This document shows positions 52,990-61,535 of a DNA stretch of 64,000 nucleotides, piece after piece. Numbering within the stretch: the stretch's first letter is position 1; every line of letters starts with the position of its first letter. A program made the translations under genes and the position numbers. The stretch covers positions 2,232,001 through 2,296,000 of the forward strand of contig NZ_CP180208.1 of the NCBI RefSeq assembly GCF_047553045.1, read 5' to 3'. The stretch is from Sphingomonas_L flavalba_A. Lineage in GTDB: Bacteria > Pseudomonadota > Alphaproteobacteria > Sphingomonadales > Sphingomonadaceae. The notes below the pieces were generated by a model. It was not told where the DNA came from. It did no database searches and saw only the letters and a program-made list of their open reading frames with translations.

Positions 52990-55197
52990 ATGAACCTGCA
53001 ACCCGGCGAAGACCAGACCATGATCGCGGAGACGTTCGCGAAATTTCTGCAAGAGCACAGCAGCACCCTGCGCGTGCGTGCGGCGCTTCCGTCCGGCTTC
53101 GACCCGGAACTATGGGCCGGTCTTGCCGAATTGGGCGCCTTCGCCATGCGCATCCCCGCCGACAACGGCGGCCTGGGCCTCGGCCTGATCGATGTCACGC
53201 TGCTGATGGAGGAAGCCGGCCGGCGGCTGGCGTCCGGTCCGATCGCCGAAGCGATTGTCGCGGCCAGGCTGCTTGCCCTCCTGGGCGGAGGGGAGGCGAA
53301 CGCGTTGGCGCAGCAGATCGCGGCGGGCAGCCGGATCGCGACGATCGCGCTGCACGATGCGGGCACGCAGCCTGCCCAATGGGTTGCTGGCGGCGCGGTA
53401 GCGGACGCGGTCATCGCGCGCGAGGGCGACCGGGTTCTTCTCGTCCGGCCAAGCCCGGAGGGCCGCAGCACCGGCCCCAACCTTGCTTCCGCGCCGCTTG
53501 CCAGGATAGCGCTGGACGGTAACGAACGCACCCTGATCGGCAGTGGGCCGGATGCCGTCGCCCTGTTCGAAGCGGCCGTCGAGGAGTGGAAGCTGCTGAC
53601 GGCGGCGGCGCTTGCCGGGCTAGCGCGCGAAGCGATCCAGATGGCCGCAGGCTATGCGTCGGAACGCAAGGCGTTCGGGCAGCTCATCGGCACCTATCAG
53701 GCGATCTCGCATCCCCTCGCCGACCTGATCGTCGATGCCGATGGCGGCAAATACATGGTCTGGAAGACCATCTGCGACATCGCCGAAGGCAAGCCGGGCG
53801 CGGACGCGCACGTCTCTCTGGCGCTGTGGTGGCTCGCACGTACCGCGAGCAAGGCGGCCGAGCGCGCGCTGCACACCTATGGCGGCTATGGGCTGACGCT
53901 GGAATATGACATCCACCTGTATGTGGTGCGCGCCCGCGGCATCCCGCTGATGCTGGGCGATTCCGATCAACTGCTTTGGGAAGCCGGGCGCCGGCTCTAT
54001 GGCGACGAGCATCCGGCCTTGCCGGAGGTTGGCACGCCCTGCGTCGATTTCGACCTTGGCGAGAAGGCACGCGCACTGGCGGGAGAGGTTGATGCTTTCT
54101 TCCGGGCGAATTTGACGCCGGAACTCAAGGCCAGGGCGCATTATTCCTATGCCGGGCACGACGCCGGCATCCATCGCAAGCTGGCCGAAGCGAGACTGCT
54201 GTTCCCGGCCTGGCCGCCGGAGCATGGCGGGCGTTCCGCCGATCCCTATGCCGTCGCCGCCATCGCGGCGGTGTGGGAAGAGCATGAATGGTCGGCGCAC
54301 GCCGCCAGCACCTCCAATATGGTCGGCTTCATCATGCAGCGGTTCGGCAGCGACGAGCTAAAGGCCGAGGCGCTTGCGCGCGTGGCGGCCGGTGAAGCGG
54401 TGTGCAGCCTGGGGTTCAGCGAGCCCGGATCCGGCTCCGACGTGTTCGCCGCGGTCACGCGCGCCACGCCCGACGGCAATGGCTGGCGGATCGACGGGCA
54501 GAAGATGTTCACCAGCGGCGCCGAGATCGCGGACTATGTTCTGCTGCTCGCGCGCACCGATTTCGATGCCCCCAAGCACAAGGGGCTGACGATGTTCATC
54601 GTGCCGCTGAATGCAAAAGGCGTCGAGATTCAGCCCGTCCACACCTTTCAGGACGAACAGACCAACATCACCTATTATGACGCTGTCCATATCCCCGACA
54701 GCTATCGCTTGGGCGAAGTCGGCGGCGGTCTGCGGGTCATGGCGGCGAGCCTCGAACTGGAACATGGGTTCAGCTTCGTGAAGACGCAGGCGCATCTGTT
54801 GCGCGAAGCAGAGCGCTTCTGCCGCGAAACCGAGCGCAACGGACAGTCGATGATCGCCGACCCCGCGGTCGCGCGCCGGCTGGCCCGGGTCGCGGCCCAT
54901 ATCGCGATCGGCCATGTCATCTCCTGCCGCGCGATGTGGACCGCCGTCGAAAAGCGGCCGAACCTCGCCTATGGCCCGGCCGCCAAGATGTTCTCGTCGG
55001 AAAAGTTCGTCGCGGACTCCGGCGACTTGCTCGATCTTGCCGCGCCCGAATCGCTGGCCGCTTCGGACGGGGCGGCAGCCTTCATCAATCAATGCTACCG
55101 GCATGCGCAGGCGACGACCATCTATGGCGGCACCAGCGAGGTCCATCGCAGCATGATCGCTGAACGACAATTGGGCCTGCCGCGCACCCGGGCCTGA
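52990..55197 (+). CDS. Tandem fused acyl-CoA dehydrogenase (FadE34-like)
   Basis: The 735-aa protein consists of two acyl-CoA dehydrogenase units. The first half (about 1-365) resembles a beta subunit: GLAREAIQMAAGYASERKAF and ALHTYGGYGLTLEYDIH. The second (about 370-735) has the complete alpha pattern: FSEPGSGSDVFAAV, GQKMFTSGAEIADYVLLL and TTIYGGTSEVHRSMIAER. Single-chain fusions like this (FadE34/ChsE3 type) dehydrogenate bulky polycyclic acyl-CoAs such as steroid side chains, where separate alpha2beta2 enzymes are otherwise used. ATG 52990 is chosen; the upstream in-frame ATG at 52900 lies inside box D and adds unrelated sequence. Confidence 0.87.
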   Translation: MNLQPGEDQTMIAETFAKFLQEHSSTLRVRAALPSGFDPELWAGLAELGAFAMRIPADNGGLGLGLIDVTLLMEEAGRRLASGPIAEAIVAARLLALLGGGEANALAQQIAAGSRIATIALHDAGTQPAQWVAGGAVADAVIAREGDRVLLVRPSPEGRSTGPNLASAPLARIALDGNERTLIGSGPDAVALFEAAVEEWKLLTAAALAGLAREAIQMAAGYASERKAFGQLIGTYQAISHPLADLIVDADGGKYMVWKTICDIAEGKPGADAHVSLALWWLARTASKAAERALHTYGGYGLTLEYDIHLYVVRARGIPLMLGDSDQLLWEAGRRLYGDEHPALPEVGTPCVDFDLGEKARALAGEVDAFFRANLTPELKARAHYSYAGHDAGIHRKLAEARLLFPAWPPEHGGRSADPYAVAAIAAVWEEHEWSAHAASTSNMVGFIMQRFGSDELKAEALARVAAGEAVCSLGFSEPGSGSDVFAAVTRATPDGNGWRIDGQKMFTSGAEIADYVLLLARTDFDAPKHKGLTMFIVPLNAKGVEIQPVHTFQDEQTNITYYDAVHIPDSYRLGEVGGGLRVMAASLELEHGFSFVKTQAHLLREAERFCRETERNGQSMIADPAVARRLARVAAHIAIGHVISCRAMWTAVEKRPNLAYGPAAKMFSSEKFVADSGDLLDLAAPESLAASDGAAAFINQCYRHAQATTIYGGTSEVHRSMIAERQLGLPRTRA

Positions 55198-55223
55198 CAA
55201 TCAAGCCCTTAGCGGACCGTGAT

Positions 55224-56450
55224 TCAGGCGATCGCCCCGGCGGCCTTCAGGCTTTCGATGCGATCCCATTCAAGCCCCAGTTCCATCAGAAACAGCTCGG
55301 TATGTTCGGATGCCTGGGGCGCGCGGGCGGTCGCAACCGGCACATGGTTGAACTGAACGGGGTTGCGGACCAGCTTCATCGGTGGGCCATCGTCGATCGA
55401 ATCGACCTCGACCAGCATATCGTTCGCCAGTGCCTGCTGATCGCGCGCGAAATCCAGGAAGCTCTGCGCCGGCGCCCATTGTCCACGATAGGTTTTCAGA
55501 TGCTCGCGCCAGTAAGCAAAGTCGCGCGTCGCAAATGCCGCGGCAATCCGGTCGCTCGCCGCCTGCCAGTTTTCGATCAGCGCGCGGCCGTTCGCAAACC
55601 GCGGATCGTCAGCAAGGTGGGCAAGGTCGAGATGCGTGAACAGGTCGCGAATATACGGGTCGGGCGTGAGCGTGCACAGGTTGATGGTCCCGCCGTCGGA
55701 TGTTTTGAAATTGCCGACAAACGGGTTGCCCGGCACCGCGCCGGAGCTGGGCATCCGCGCGCGCGGCGAGACCCCGGTCTCGATCGCCTGGCTGATGCCG
55801 AGGCCGCACGCCCACCAGGAGGTGCTGAGCAGTGAGACGTCGAGCTCAACCGCTTCGCCGGTCCGCTCACGATGAAACAGCGCCGCGGAAATGCCGCCGG
55901 CAATGAACATTCCGCCGATCGAATCGCCGAACGCGCCGATCGGCTGACTGATTACGCCATCGAGTTCCGGGGGCGAAACCGCGGTGGAAATCCCGCCTCT
56001 GGTCCAAAAGGCCGTGCTGTCGAAGCCGCCCGCCTCACGCTCATCCCCCTTGTCGCCGAACGCCGAACCACGCGCATAGATGATATTGGGGTTCGCCGCG
56101 CGGATATGCTCGACGTCGAACTTGTTCTTTTGCCGCACCGCAGGAAGATAGTTGGTCAGGAATACATCGGCGGTCGCGGCGATCTCGTACAGCAGCGCCT
56201 GCCCCTCCGGCGTCGATACATCGATACCGACACTGCGCTTGCCGCGATTGGGATGCTCCATCATCGGATTGCGCAGCGGATTAAGCGGCACGCCGCTCAG
56301 GTTCAAAAAGCCCCGCTGCGTGTCGCCGCGTACCGGGTGTTCGACCTTGATGACATCGGCGCCCCAATCGGCGAGCACCGCGCCCGCCGCCGGCACGAAG
56401 GTGAATTGCGCCACCTCCAACACTCTGATGCCCTTCATGACCTGGGTCAT
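55224..56450 (-). CDS. Family III CoA-transferase
   Basis: The 408-aa CaiB/BaiF-family enzyme has RVLEVAQFTFVPAAGAVLAD, ADVIKVEHPVRGDTQRG and NRGKRSVGIDVSTPEGQ in the N-terminal Rossmann half. The catalytic Asp lies in GGFDSTAFWTRGG. The C-terminal part (NPVQFNHVP, HTELFLMELG) is standard. It is the last gene of the minus-strand operon crotonase, dehydrogenase beta, dehydrogenase alpha, CoA-transferase (35-base gap). It converges with the fused dehydrogenase, 26 bases away, with no terminator seen. Confidence 0.87.
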   Translation of the reverse strand: MTQVMKGIRVLEVAQFTFVPAAGAVLADWGADVIKVEHPVRGDTQRGFLNLSGVPLNPLRNPMMEHPNRGKRSVGIDVSTPEGQALLYEIAATADVFLTNYLPAVRQKNKFDVEHIRAANPNIIYARGSAFGDKGDEREAGGFDSTAFWTRGGISTAVSPPELDGVISQPIGAFGDSIGGMFIAGGISAALFHRERTGEAVELDVSLLSTSWWACGLGISQAIETGVSPRARMPSSGAVPGNPFVGNFKTSDGGTINLCTLTPDPYIRDLFTHLDLAHLADDPRFANGRALIENWQAASDRIAAAFATRDFAYWREHLKTYRGQWAPAQSFLDFARDQQALANDMLVEVDSIDDGPPMKLVRNPVQFNHVPVATARAPQASEHTELFLMELGLEWDRIESLKAAGAIA

Positions 56451-56485
56451 TGCATGATCCTTGTGTGCTTGCCGTCGCGGCGCGC

Positions 56486-57664
56486 CTAGCGCGCCCGCGG
56501 GAGGTTGAGGATGCGGTCGGCGATGATCTCACGCTGGATCTCCGAACTGCCGCCGGCAATGGTCAGCACCCAGCTGTACAGAAAGTGATAGGTCCACGGA
56601 TTGGTGCTGCGATGGTCGCCATATTCGAAGAAGCTCCAGCCCATCACTTCCGCCGCCACCTCGCTCAATGCCTTGTAGGTGGTTGTCATGAGCAGCTTCA
56701 TGATCGACGCTTCGGCGCCGGGCGCGCCACGCCGCTCAATCTCGCTGATCGTCGACAGGGTCATGGCGCGGATCGCGACGGTCTCCGCCTTGATGCGCCC
56801 GAGGCGGTAGGCGATGTCATCGTCTTCGATCGCCAGCCTGCCGGTTTCGAGCCTGGTCTTGCGCGCCATCGCGATCACCGCTTCAACGCGCTCCAGCAAT
56901 GCGAGCTGATCGCCGATGAAGCCCGTGCCGCGTTCGAAAGAGAGGGTCGACATCGCGACCTTCCACCCTTCGCCGATCTTGCCGACCATATTGGACAGCG
57001 GGATGCGCACATTGTCGTAATAGACCATGTTGACCGCATTTTCGTTCGTCATGATCTTGATCGGGCGCACCTCGATCCCCGGCGTTCTCATGTCGCAAAT
57101 CAGCCAGGCCAGCCCGTGATGGCGCTTCGACCCTGGTTCGACCCGAACGAGCAGTTCCTGGTAATCGGAATACAGCCCGATCGAGGTCCACATCTTCTGC
57201 CCGTTGACGACCAGATGATCGCCGTCGATCTCGCCGGTGGTCGAGATGTTCGCCAGATCCGATCCGGCCCCCGGTTCGGAGAAACCCTGACTCCAGAGCG
57301 AATCGCCCTTCAGGATGCGGGGAAGATGATCGGCCTTCTGCGCGTCGCTGCCGCATTGGATCAGCGTGGGTCCGGCATGCATGAGCGCGATGAACGTGGC
57401 GTTATTGTATGGCGGCGCGCCGGTCCTCGCCAGTTCCTCATACCAGATCGCCTGGTGAAAGCCCGACAGGCCACGTCCGCCGAATTGCCTGGGCCAGTGA
57501 ACCCCGGCCCATCCCCCGTCAAACAGCGTCCGCTGCCAGGCCCTGTCAAACGCGGCGGCATCCTTGCCGTCGATCGGGCGCGGCTCGGTTGGCTTGTTCG
57601 CCATCAGCCATGCCCGCGCCTCTTCCTGAAACGCGATGTCTTCGGGCGCGAGAGCGATATCCAT
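56486..57664 (-). CDS. Acyl-CoA dehydrogenase, alpha-type subunit
   Basis: The 392-aa enzyme has FSEPGAGSDLANIS, GQKMWTSIGLYSDYQ and the terminal AGGSSEIQREIIADRILNLP. The pattern fits FadE alpha subunits that carry the catalytic base. The beta-type gene lies 14 bases upstream on the same strand, suggesting an alpha2beta2 heterotetramer of the ChsE1-ChsE2 kind used for bulky acyl-CoAs. The protein is complete and close to the usual 390 aa. Confidence 0.87.
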   Translation of the reverse strand: MDIALAPEDIAFQEEARAWLMANKPTEPRPIDGKDAAAFDRAWQRTLFDGGWAGVHWPRQFGGRGLSGFHQAIWYEELARTGAPPYNNATFIALMHAGPTLIQCGSDAQKADHLPRILKGDSLWSQGFSEPGAGSDLANISTTGEIDGDHLVVNGQKMWTSIGLYSDYQELLVRVEPGSKRHHGLAWLICDMRTPGIEVRPIKIMTNENAVNMVYYDNVRIPLSNMVGKIGEGWKVAMSTLSFERGTGFIGDQLALLERVEAVIAMARKTRLETGRLAIEDDDIAYRLGRIKAETVAIRAMTLSTISEIERRGAPGAEASIMKLLMTTTYKALSEVAAEVMGWSFFEYGDHRSTNPWTYHFLYSWVLTIAGGSSEIQREIIADRILNLPRAR

Positions 57665-57678
57665 GTCCCTGCCCTTCC

Positions 57679-58689
57679 TCAGCCGTGAATCGGATGGTCG
57701 ACGAGCCGCCGAAGCAGATGTTTGTCACCACCCAGCCAGCGCGCGACCAGATGCACGCGTTTGAGATAAAGCTGCGCGTCATGCTCATCGGTCACGCCGA
57801 TGCCGCCGTGCAGCTGGATGTTGCTGTCCGCGTTCTTCACCGCGGCACCATTCGCGAGCAGCTTTGCCGCATCGACCTGCAAGGCGGCATCGTGGCGCCC
57901 GTCGCGAAGGACAAGCGCAGCGACGAACAACTGGCACCGCGCCGCTTCGGATCGCAGCGCCATCTCCGCGCATGGGTGCCGCACCGCCTGATAGGCGCCG
58001 ATTGGCCGGCCGAAGGTATGGCGCACCTTCGCATATTCGACGATCATGTCGCGCATCGCCTCCGACGCGCCTTGCAGGAATGCGGCGGCAAGCACGCGGC
58101 CGCGCAGCATCGCCGCTGACGTCGCGGTGGCGGCGAGCACCGTTGCCCCCGCCGGCGCAATGTCCAGAGTCGCCACCGACCTGTCCAGCGACAGGCGCGG
58201 CGCCGCCTCCACGCCGTTCAGATCGAACAGCGCCGCCCCTTGCTCGCCAACCCACACCGCCATCCGCGCGTCACGCGCGGCGAACAGCCGAAAGGCGCCG
58301 CTCAGTTGCGCCCCCTCGGTCGACACAGGGCCTGTAGCAACCGCCAGCGCCACCTCATGCCGGCCCGCCACCAGTTCCCGCACGAGTGGCGCGGCACCGG
58401 CTTCCGCCGCCACATGCGCGGCCAGCACGACCGGCAGCATACCGGCCACGCCGAGTACACGCCCGGCTTCTCGGAAGATGAGCATCTCCTCGACAACGGA
58501 ATAACCGACACCGCCCACCGCCTCATCCAGCGCGATGCCGAGCCATCCGTTTTCCGCCATCCGGCCTCGAAGCGCATCCGAAAACGCTTCCTCGCCGTCG
58601 TGAAGCCGCGCAACCGGCTGCATCTCCGCCAGCAGCCCCGCCGCCGTATCTCGGATCATTTCCTGTTCGGAATCGAGCAACAGATCCAT
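57679..58689 (-). CDS. Acyl-CoA dehydrogenase, beta-type subunit
   Basis: The 336-aa protein is a shorter acyl-CoA dehydrogenase lacking the YSEPGSGSD FAD loop. It keeps the C-terminal helical part (YAKVRHTFGRPIGAYQAVRHP, LHGGIGVTDEHDAQLYLKR). In paired systems such beta subunits complete the FAD site of the alpha subunit and shape the substrate pocket. It sits directly before the alpha gene (14 bases) and 3 bases after the crotonase stop, so the stoichiometric pair is probably made from one transcript. Confidence 0.85.
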   Translation of the reverse strand: MDLLLDSEQEMIRDTAAGLLAEMQPVARLHDGEEAFSDALRGRMAENGWLGIALDEAVGGVGYSVVEEMLIFREAGRVLGVAGMLPVVLAAHVAAEAGAAPLVRELVAGRHEVALAVATGPVSTEGAQLSGAFRLFAARDARMAVWVGEQGAALFDLNGVEAAPRLSLDRSVATLDIAPAGATVLAATATSAAMLRGRVLAAAFLQGASEAMRDMIVEYAKVRHTFGRPIGAYQAVRHPCAEMALRSEAARCQLFVAALVLRDGRHDAALQVDAAKLLANGAAVKNADSNIQLHGGIGVTDEHDAQLYLKRVHLVARWLGGDKHLLRRLVDHPIHG

Positions 58690-58692
58690 CGG

Positions 58693-59487
58693 TCAATCCG
58701 CCTTGTCGACGGACCAGACCGGCTGACGCTTCTCGAAGAAAGCGGTCGGCCCTTCCACGGCGTCGGGGTGCTGGCGGTGCTTGACCAGGTCTATCCAGGC
58801 GCGCCGATAGGCCTCTTCGAGTGGATGCTCGAGCGAATCCCAGATCGCCCTGAGCGACGCTTCCATCGCCGCCGGCGACCCGCGGGCGGCGATATGCGCG
58901 AGTTGCAGCGCCCGTTCGAGAAGCTGATCGTGCGGCACCACTTCCGATACCATGTGAAGTTCAAGGGCCCGTTGCGCGTCCAGGCGTTCGGCACGCCCCA
59001 GGATGACCATGCGCAGGATCGGCCCGAGCGGCATCCGGCGCGAAAGACCGATCGGCTCGATCGCACAAACCTGCCCGACATCGACGTGGGTATCGAGAAA
59101 TTGCGCGCGGTCGCTGGCGATGACGATGTCGCAATCGGCAACGAAATGCAGTCCGGCGGACGCGCACAGGCCATTTACGGCACAGATCGTCGGCTTGAAA
59201 ACGCGGCAATGGCGCGGCGTCAGCAACGGCATGTCGTGCGTGGCGCCGTCCGCCGTATCCGCCAGCTTCCTGACCGCGCCGACATCGGCGCCCGCGCAAA
59301 AGGCGTCGCCGGCACCGGTGATAACGATCGCCCGCACCACCGCGTCGTCGCGCGCGGCGGTAAGCACCGGCGCAAGCCCATCGAGCATCGCGCGCGACAA
59401 GGCGTTCTTCCGGTCGGGGCGATTGAGCGTCACAATCCTGACGGGACCGTCATCCTCGACCAGAATTTCCGTTGTTGGCGAACTCAT
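58693..59487 (-). CDS. Crotonase-family protein lacking the usual catalytic Glu residues
   Basis: The 264-aa protein has the oxyanion-hole motif GDAFCAGADVGAVR and a typical length. The first acid/base position reads CASAGLHFVADCD (His instead of Glu) and the second region reads DTHVDVGQVCAIEPIG instead of PEvklGl. So ordinary hydratase chemistry is doubtful. Crotonases with altered residues do isomerisation, hydrolysis or ring cleavage. ATG 59487 follows AAAGGGG; the earlier in-frame ATG at 59514 lies inside the AAAGAG-type box E. First gene of its operon, ahead of the dehydrogenase pair. Confidence 0.8.
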   Translation of the reverse strand: MSSPTTEILVEDDGPVRIVTLNRPDRKNALSRAMLDGLAPVLTAARDDAVVRAIVITGAGDAFCAGADVGAVRKLADTADGATHDMPLLTPRHCRVFKPTICAVNGLCASAGLHFVADCDIVIASDRAQFLDTHVDVGQVCAIEPIGLSRRMPLGPILRMVILGRAERLDAQRALELHMVSEVVPHDQLLERALQLAHIAARGSPAAMEASLRAIWDSLEHPLEEAYRRAWIDLVKHRQHPDAVEGPTAFFEKRQPVWSVDKAD

Positions 59488-59508
59488 ACCATGGCCCCTT
59501 TTCGCGCA

Positions 59509-59526
59509 AATCATCTATCTCTTTCA
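59509..59526 (-). promoter_or_regulatory. AAAGAG-type box E
   Basis: On the minus strand TGAAAGAGATAGATGATT, 22 bases before the crotonase start at 59487 and oriented with it. Confidence 0.55.
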
Positions 59527-59548
59527 TCCGGGACGAACAAGGCCGCGG

Positions 59549-60412
59549 CTAGACCGCGCCAGGCGGCGCCACATCGTCGTCCGGCAAATACAGGCCGGGC
59601 CGGAGCGTCCGCGCCTCCGGATCGACTTTATAACGTGCGAGATCGCGGACGCCCGCCGCATGCAGAACCGTGTCGTCGATGAAGAAGTTGCCACTGCACT
59701 CGCGGGCCGGGCGAACCAGAATGCTGTGCGCCGCGTCGGCCATGATCGCCGGCGTGCGGCACAGCCGGAGCTGGCCGGCATCGGCCGCGGCGAATTCGAT
59801 TGCGGCCGTGGCGATGCCATAACGCGGCCACAGCGCGTTAAAGGCGATACCCTCCGCGCCGAACTCCTCGGCCATGCCCAGCACGGTCATCGACATCGCG
59901 TATTTCGACATGGTGTAGGCGACGCTCCCGCCGAACCAGCGCGGCTGGAGATTGATCGGCGGCGACAGCGTGAGCACATGCGGATTGGTCGATCTGCGCA
60001 GATAGGGAACCGCCGCGCGCGACATCATGAATGTTCCGCGCGCGTTGATGTCATGCATCAGGTCGTAGCGTTTGGGCTCGGTCTCGGTCACCGGCGCGCG
60101 CGAGATGGCCGAGGCGCTGTTGACGAGGATGTCGATGCCCCCGAACCGGTCGGCGGCCTGCATGAACGCGCGCTCGATCGCCAGATCGTCGCGCACGTCA
60201 AGCAGGACCGGCAGCGCCTGGCCCCCCGCCCGCTCGACCGCCTCCGCCGCGGTGAAGATCGTGCCGGGCAGATGCCTGTGCGGCTCCGCGGTCTTCGCCG
60301 CGATGACGCAATTGGCGCCGTCGCGGGCAGCGCGCAGGGCGATCGCCAGACCGATTCCGCGGCTTGCGCCAGAGACGAAGATGGTTCTGCCCTGCAGCGA
60401 CGCATCGCTCAT
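59549..60412 (-). CDS. SDR oxidoreductase, HSDL2-like
   Basis: The 287-aa short-chain dehydrogenase has FVSGASRGIGLAIALRA (cofactor loop), the HSDL2-characteristic AAKTAEPHRHLPGTI segment, LVNSASAIS and YTMSKYAMS (Tyr and Lys). Compared with animal HSDL2 the C-terminal sterol-carrier domain is missing. HSDL2-like enzymes act on acyl or lipid-like substrates; the exact reaction is unknown. ATG 60412 is preferred because the sequence before it runs through the palindrome GAGATATCTC. It is divergent from the GntR regulator gene (130-base gap). Confidence 0.82.
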   Translation of the reverse strand: MSDASLQGRTIFVSGASRGIGLAIALRAARDGANCVIAAKTAEPHRHLPGTIFTAAEAVERAGGQALPVLLDVRDDLAIERAFMQAADRFGGIDILVNSASAISRAPVTETEPKRYDLMHDINARGTFMMSRAAVPYLRRSTNPHVLTLSPPINLQPRWFGGSVAYTMSKYAMSMTVLGMAEEFGAEGIAFNALWPRYGIATAAIEFAAADAGQLRLCRTPAIMADAAHSILVRPARECSGNFFIDDTVLHAAGVRDLARYKVDPEARTLRPGLYLPDDDVAPPGAV

Positions 60413-60430
60413 TATTGAGATATCTCTTTT
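60413..60430 (-). promoter_or_regulatory. AAAGAG-type box F (perfect palindrome core)
   Basis: On the minus strand AAAAGAGATATCTCAATA; its core GAGATATCTC (60417-60426) is a perfect 10-base palindrome lying 4 bases before the SDR ATG. If it holds a -10 element, the SDR mRNA may be nearly leaderless; if it is an operator, it would block initiation. Confidence 0.55.
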
Positions 60431-60514
60431 TTCAGATTCAGAATACTTTCCCATAAATCAGGGGCGCGCTATGACAAGATCCGCACGCCCCCGTCACCGG
60501 GATCAGCTACATCA

Positions 60515-60532
60515 ATTTTAATATCTCTTGCC
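60515..60532. promoter_or_regulatory. Composite box G upstream of the GntR gene
   Basis: ATTTTAATATCTCTTGCC: read on the minus strand it is an AAAGAG-type box (GGCAAGAGATATTAAAAT); read on the plus strand it contains TTTTAATATC of the second box type. It lies just upstream of the GntR start at 60543 (GGAG at 60533-60536). Confidence 0.5.
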
Positions 60533-60542
60533 GGAGTTCCCG

Positions 60543-61343
60543 ATGTCCAGCACCCGATCCTCAAGGCCGAGCGACACCGTTTCCGTCGTCGATCGCGCCG
60601 CCGAGAAGCTGCGCACCCTGGCACTGGCGCGGGACAATGGCGACTTCATCGGCTCCGAGGAAGAACTGATCGCGCATCTCGGCGTCAGCCGGCCGACGAT
60701 GCGCCAGGCCTCGGCCCTGGTGCAGCAGGAAAACCTTATCACGATCCGCCGGGGCGTCGGCGGCGGCTTCTTCGCCTGCAAGCCGGATACGATGACAGTA
60801 AGCCGCATTGCCGCGCTTTACCTGCGCGCGCATCAGGCGGGGCTGGCCGAAATCATCGCCACAATGCGCCCGCTGCGCATGGAGATCGTTTCGCTGGCCA
60901 CGCAATGCAAAGATCCGTCCCTGCTCGACAAATTGCGTGAGTTTCTCGCACGGGAAGCGGCGCGAGAGGGTGAGAGCTATCGCGACTTCCTGCGTAGCGA
61001 GCGCGATTTCGGACGCTTGCTCGGCGACCTTAGCGGCAACAAGGTCATCACGCTGTTCCTCAGCATCCTCTACGATTTCGCCGCGCGCATGCAGCGGGGC
61101 GACGACGTATTGAAGGGCCGGCCGGACCGCGTGGCGCTGTATCGCGAATGGCGCGACAAAATGGCGCAGGCGATCCTCGAAGGCGACGAAGAAATCGCGC
61201 TGGTGGCGGCCCGCCGCTGCTCCGACACCGTGGCGGAATGGATCGGCGAGGATTTGGTCGGACGCAGCTTCGCGTCGGCCGCGGCACCGAAGCCGGTGCC
61301 CCAGCGCAGGCGGTCCAAGGCGAAAGCGGCGACGGCCACCTAA
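60543..61343 (+). CDS. GntR-family regulator (FCD type)
   Basis: The 266-aa regulator has an N-terminal winged helix (LIAHLGVSRPTMRQASALVQ, about residues 40-60) and a helical FCD domain containing MRPLRMEIVSLATQC and RSERDFGRLLGDLSG. The C-terminus ends in a basic tail (PQRRRSKAKAATAT). ATG 60543 is chosen because GGAG lies 6 bases upstream, while a TTG at 60528 is inside the ribosome-binding region. Boxes F, G and H flank it, making it the best candidate regulator for the AAAGAG-type sites and for its own gene. Confidence 0.85.
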   Translation: MSSTRSSRPSDTVSVVDRAAEKLRTLALARDNGDFIGSEEELIAHLGVSRPTMRQASALVQQENLITIRRGVGGGFFACKPDTMTVSRIAALYLRAHQAGLAEIIATMRPLRMEIVSLATQCKDPSLLDKLREFLAREAAREGESYRDFLRSERDFGRLLGDLSGNKVITLFLSILYDFAARMQRGDDVLKGRPDRVALYREWRDKMAQAILEGDEEIALVAARRCSDTVAEWIGEDLVGRSFASAAAPKPVPQRRRSKAKAATAT

Positions 61344-61361
61344 TCTTTCGTCCCCTTGCCG

Positions 61362-61379
61362 GAAAGAGGTATATCTATT
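61362..61379 (+). promoter_or_regulatory. AAAGAG-type box H
   Basis: GAAAGAGGTATATCTATT, about 155 bases before the hydroxyacyl-CoA dehydrogenase start and oriented with it. It shares 14 identical bases with box C. Between box and gene an imperfect 18-base tandem repeat (CCTGCATTGG at 61456 and 61474) has no known meaning. Confidence 0.6.
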
Positions 61380-61535
61380 ATTCGCCCCGGCAGGAGGCCA
61401 GATGCACATTCTTTCCAATCCACTCCGATCGCAGCCGGGCGGCCGGGGTCCCGTTCCTGCATTGGCGCCCGTCCCTGCATTGGTGATCGTGCGACACGCC
61501 CCCGAGTCGCCGGCGCCGGCCCAGGGTTTGCTGCC

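Noticed and set aside
61456..61483. Tandem repeat CCTGCATTGG
   Set aside because: Only two imperfect copies, no symmetry and no link to other sites; probably a small slippage duplication.
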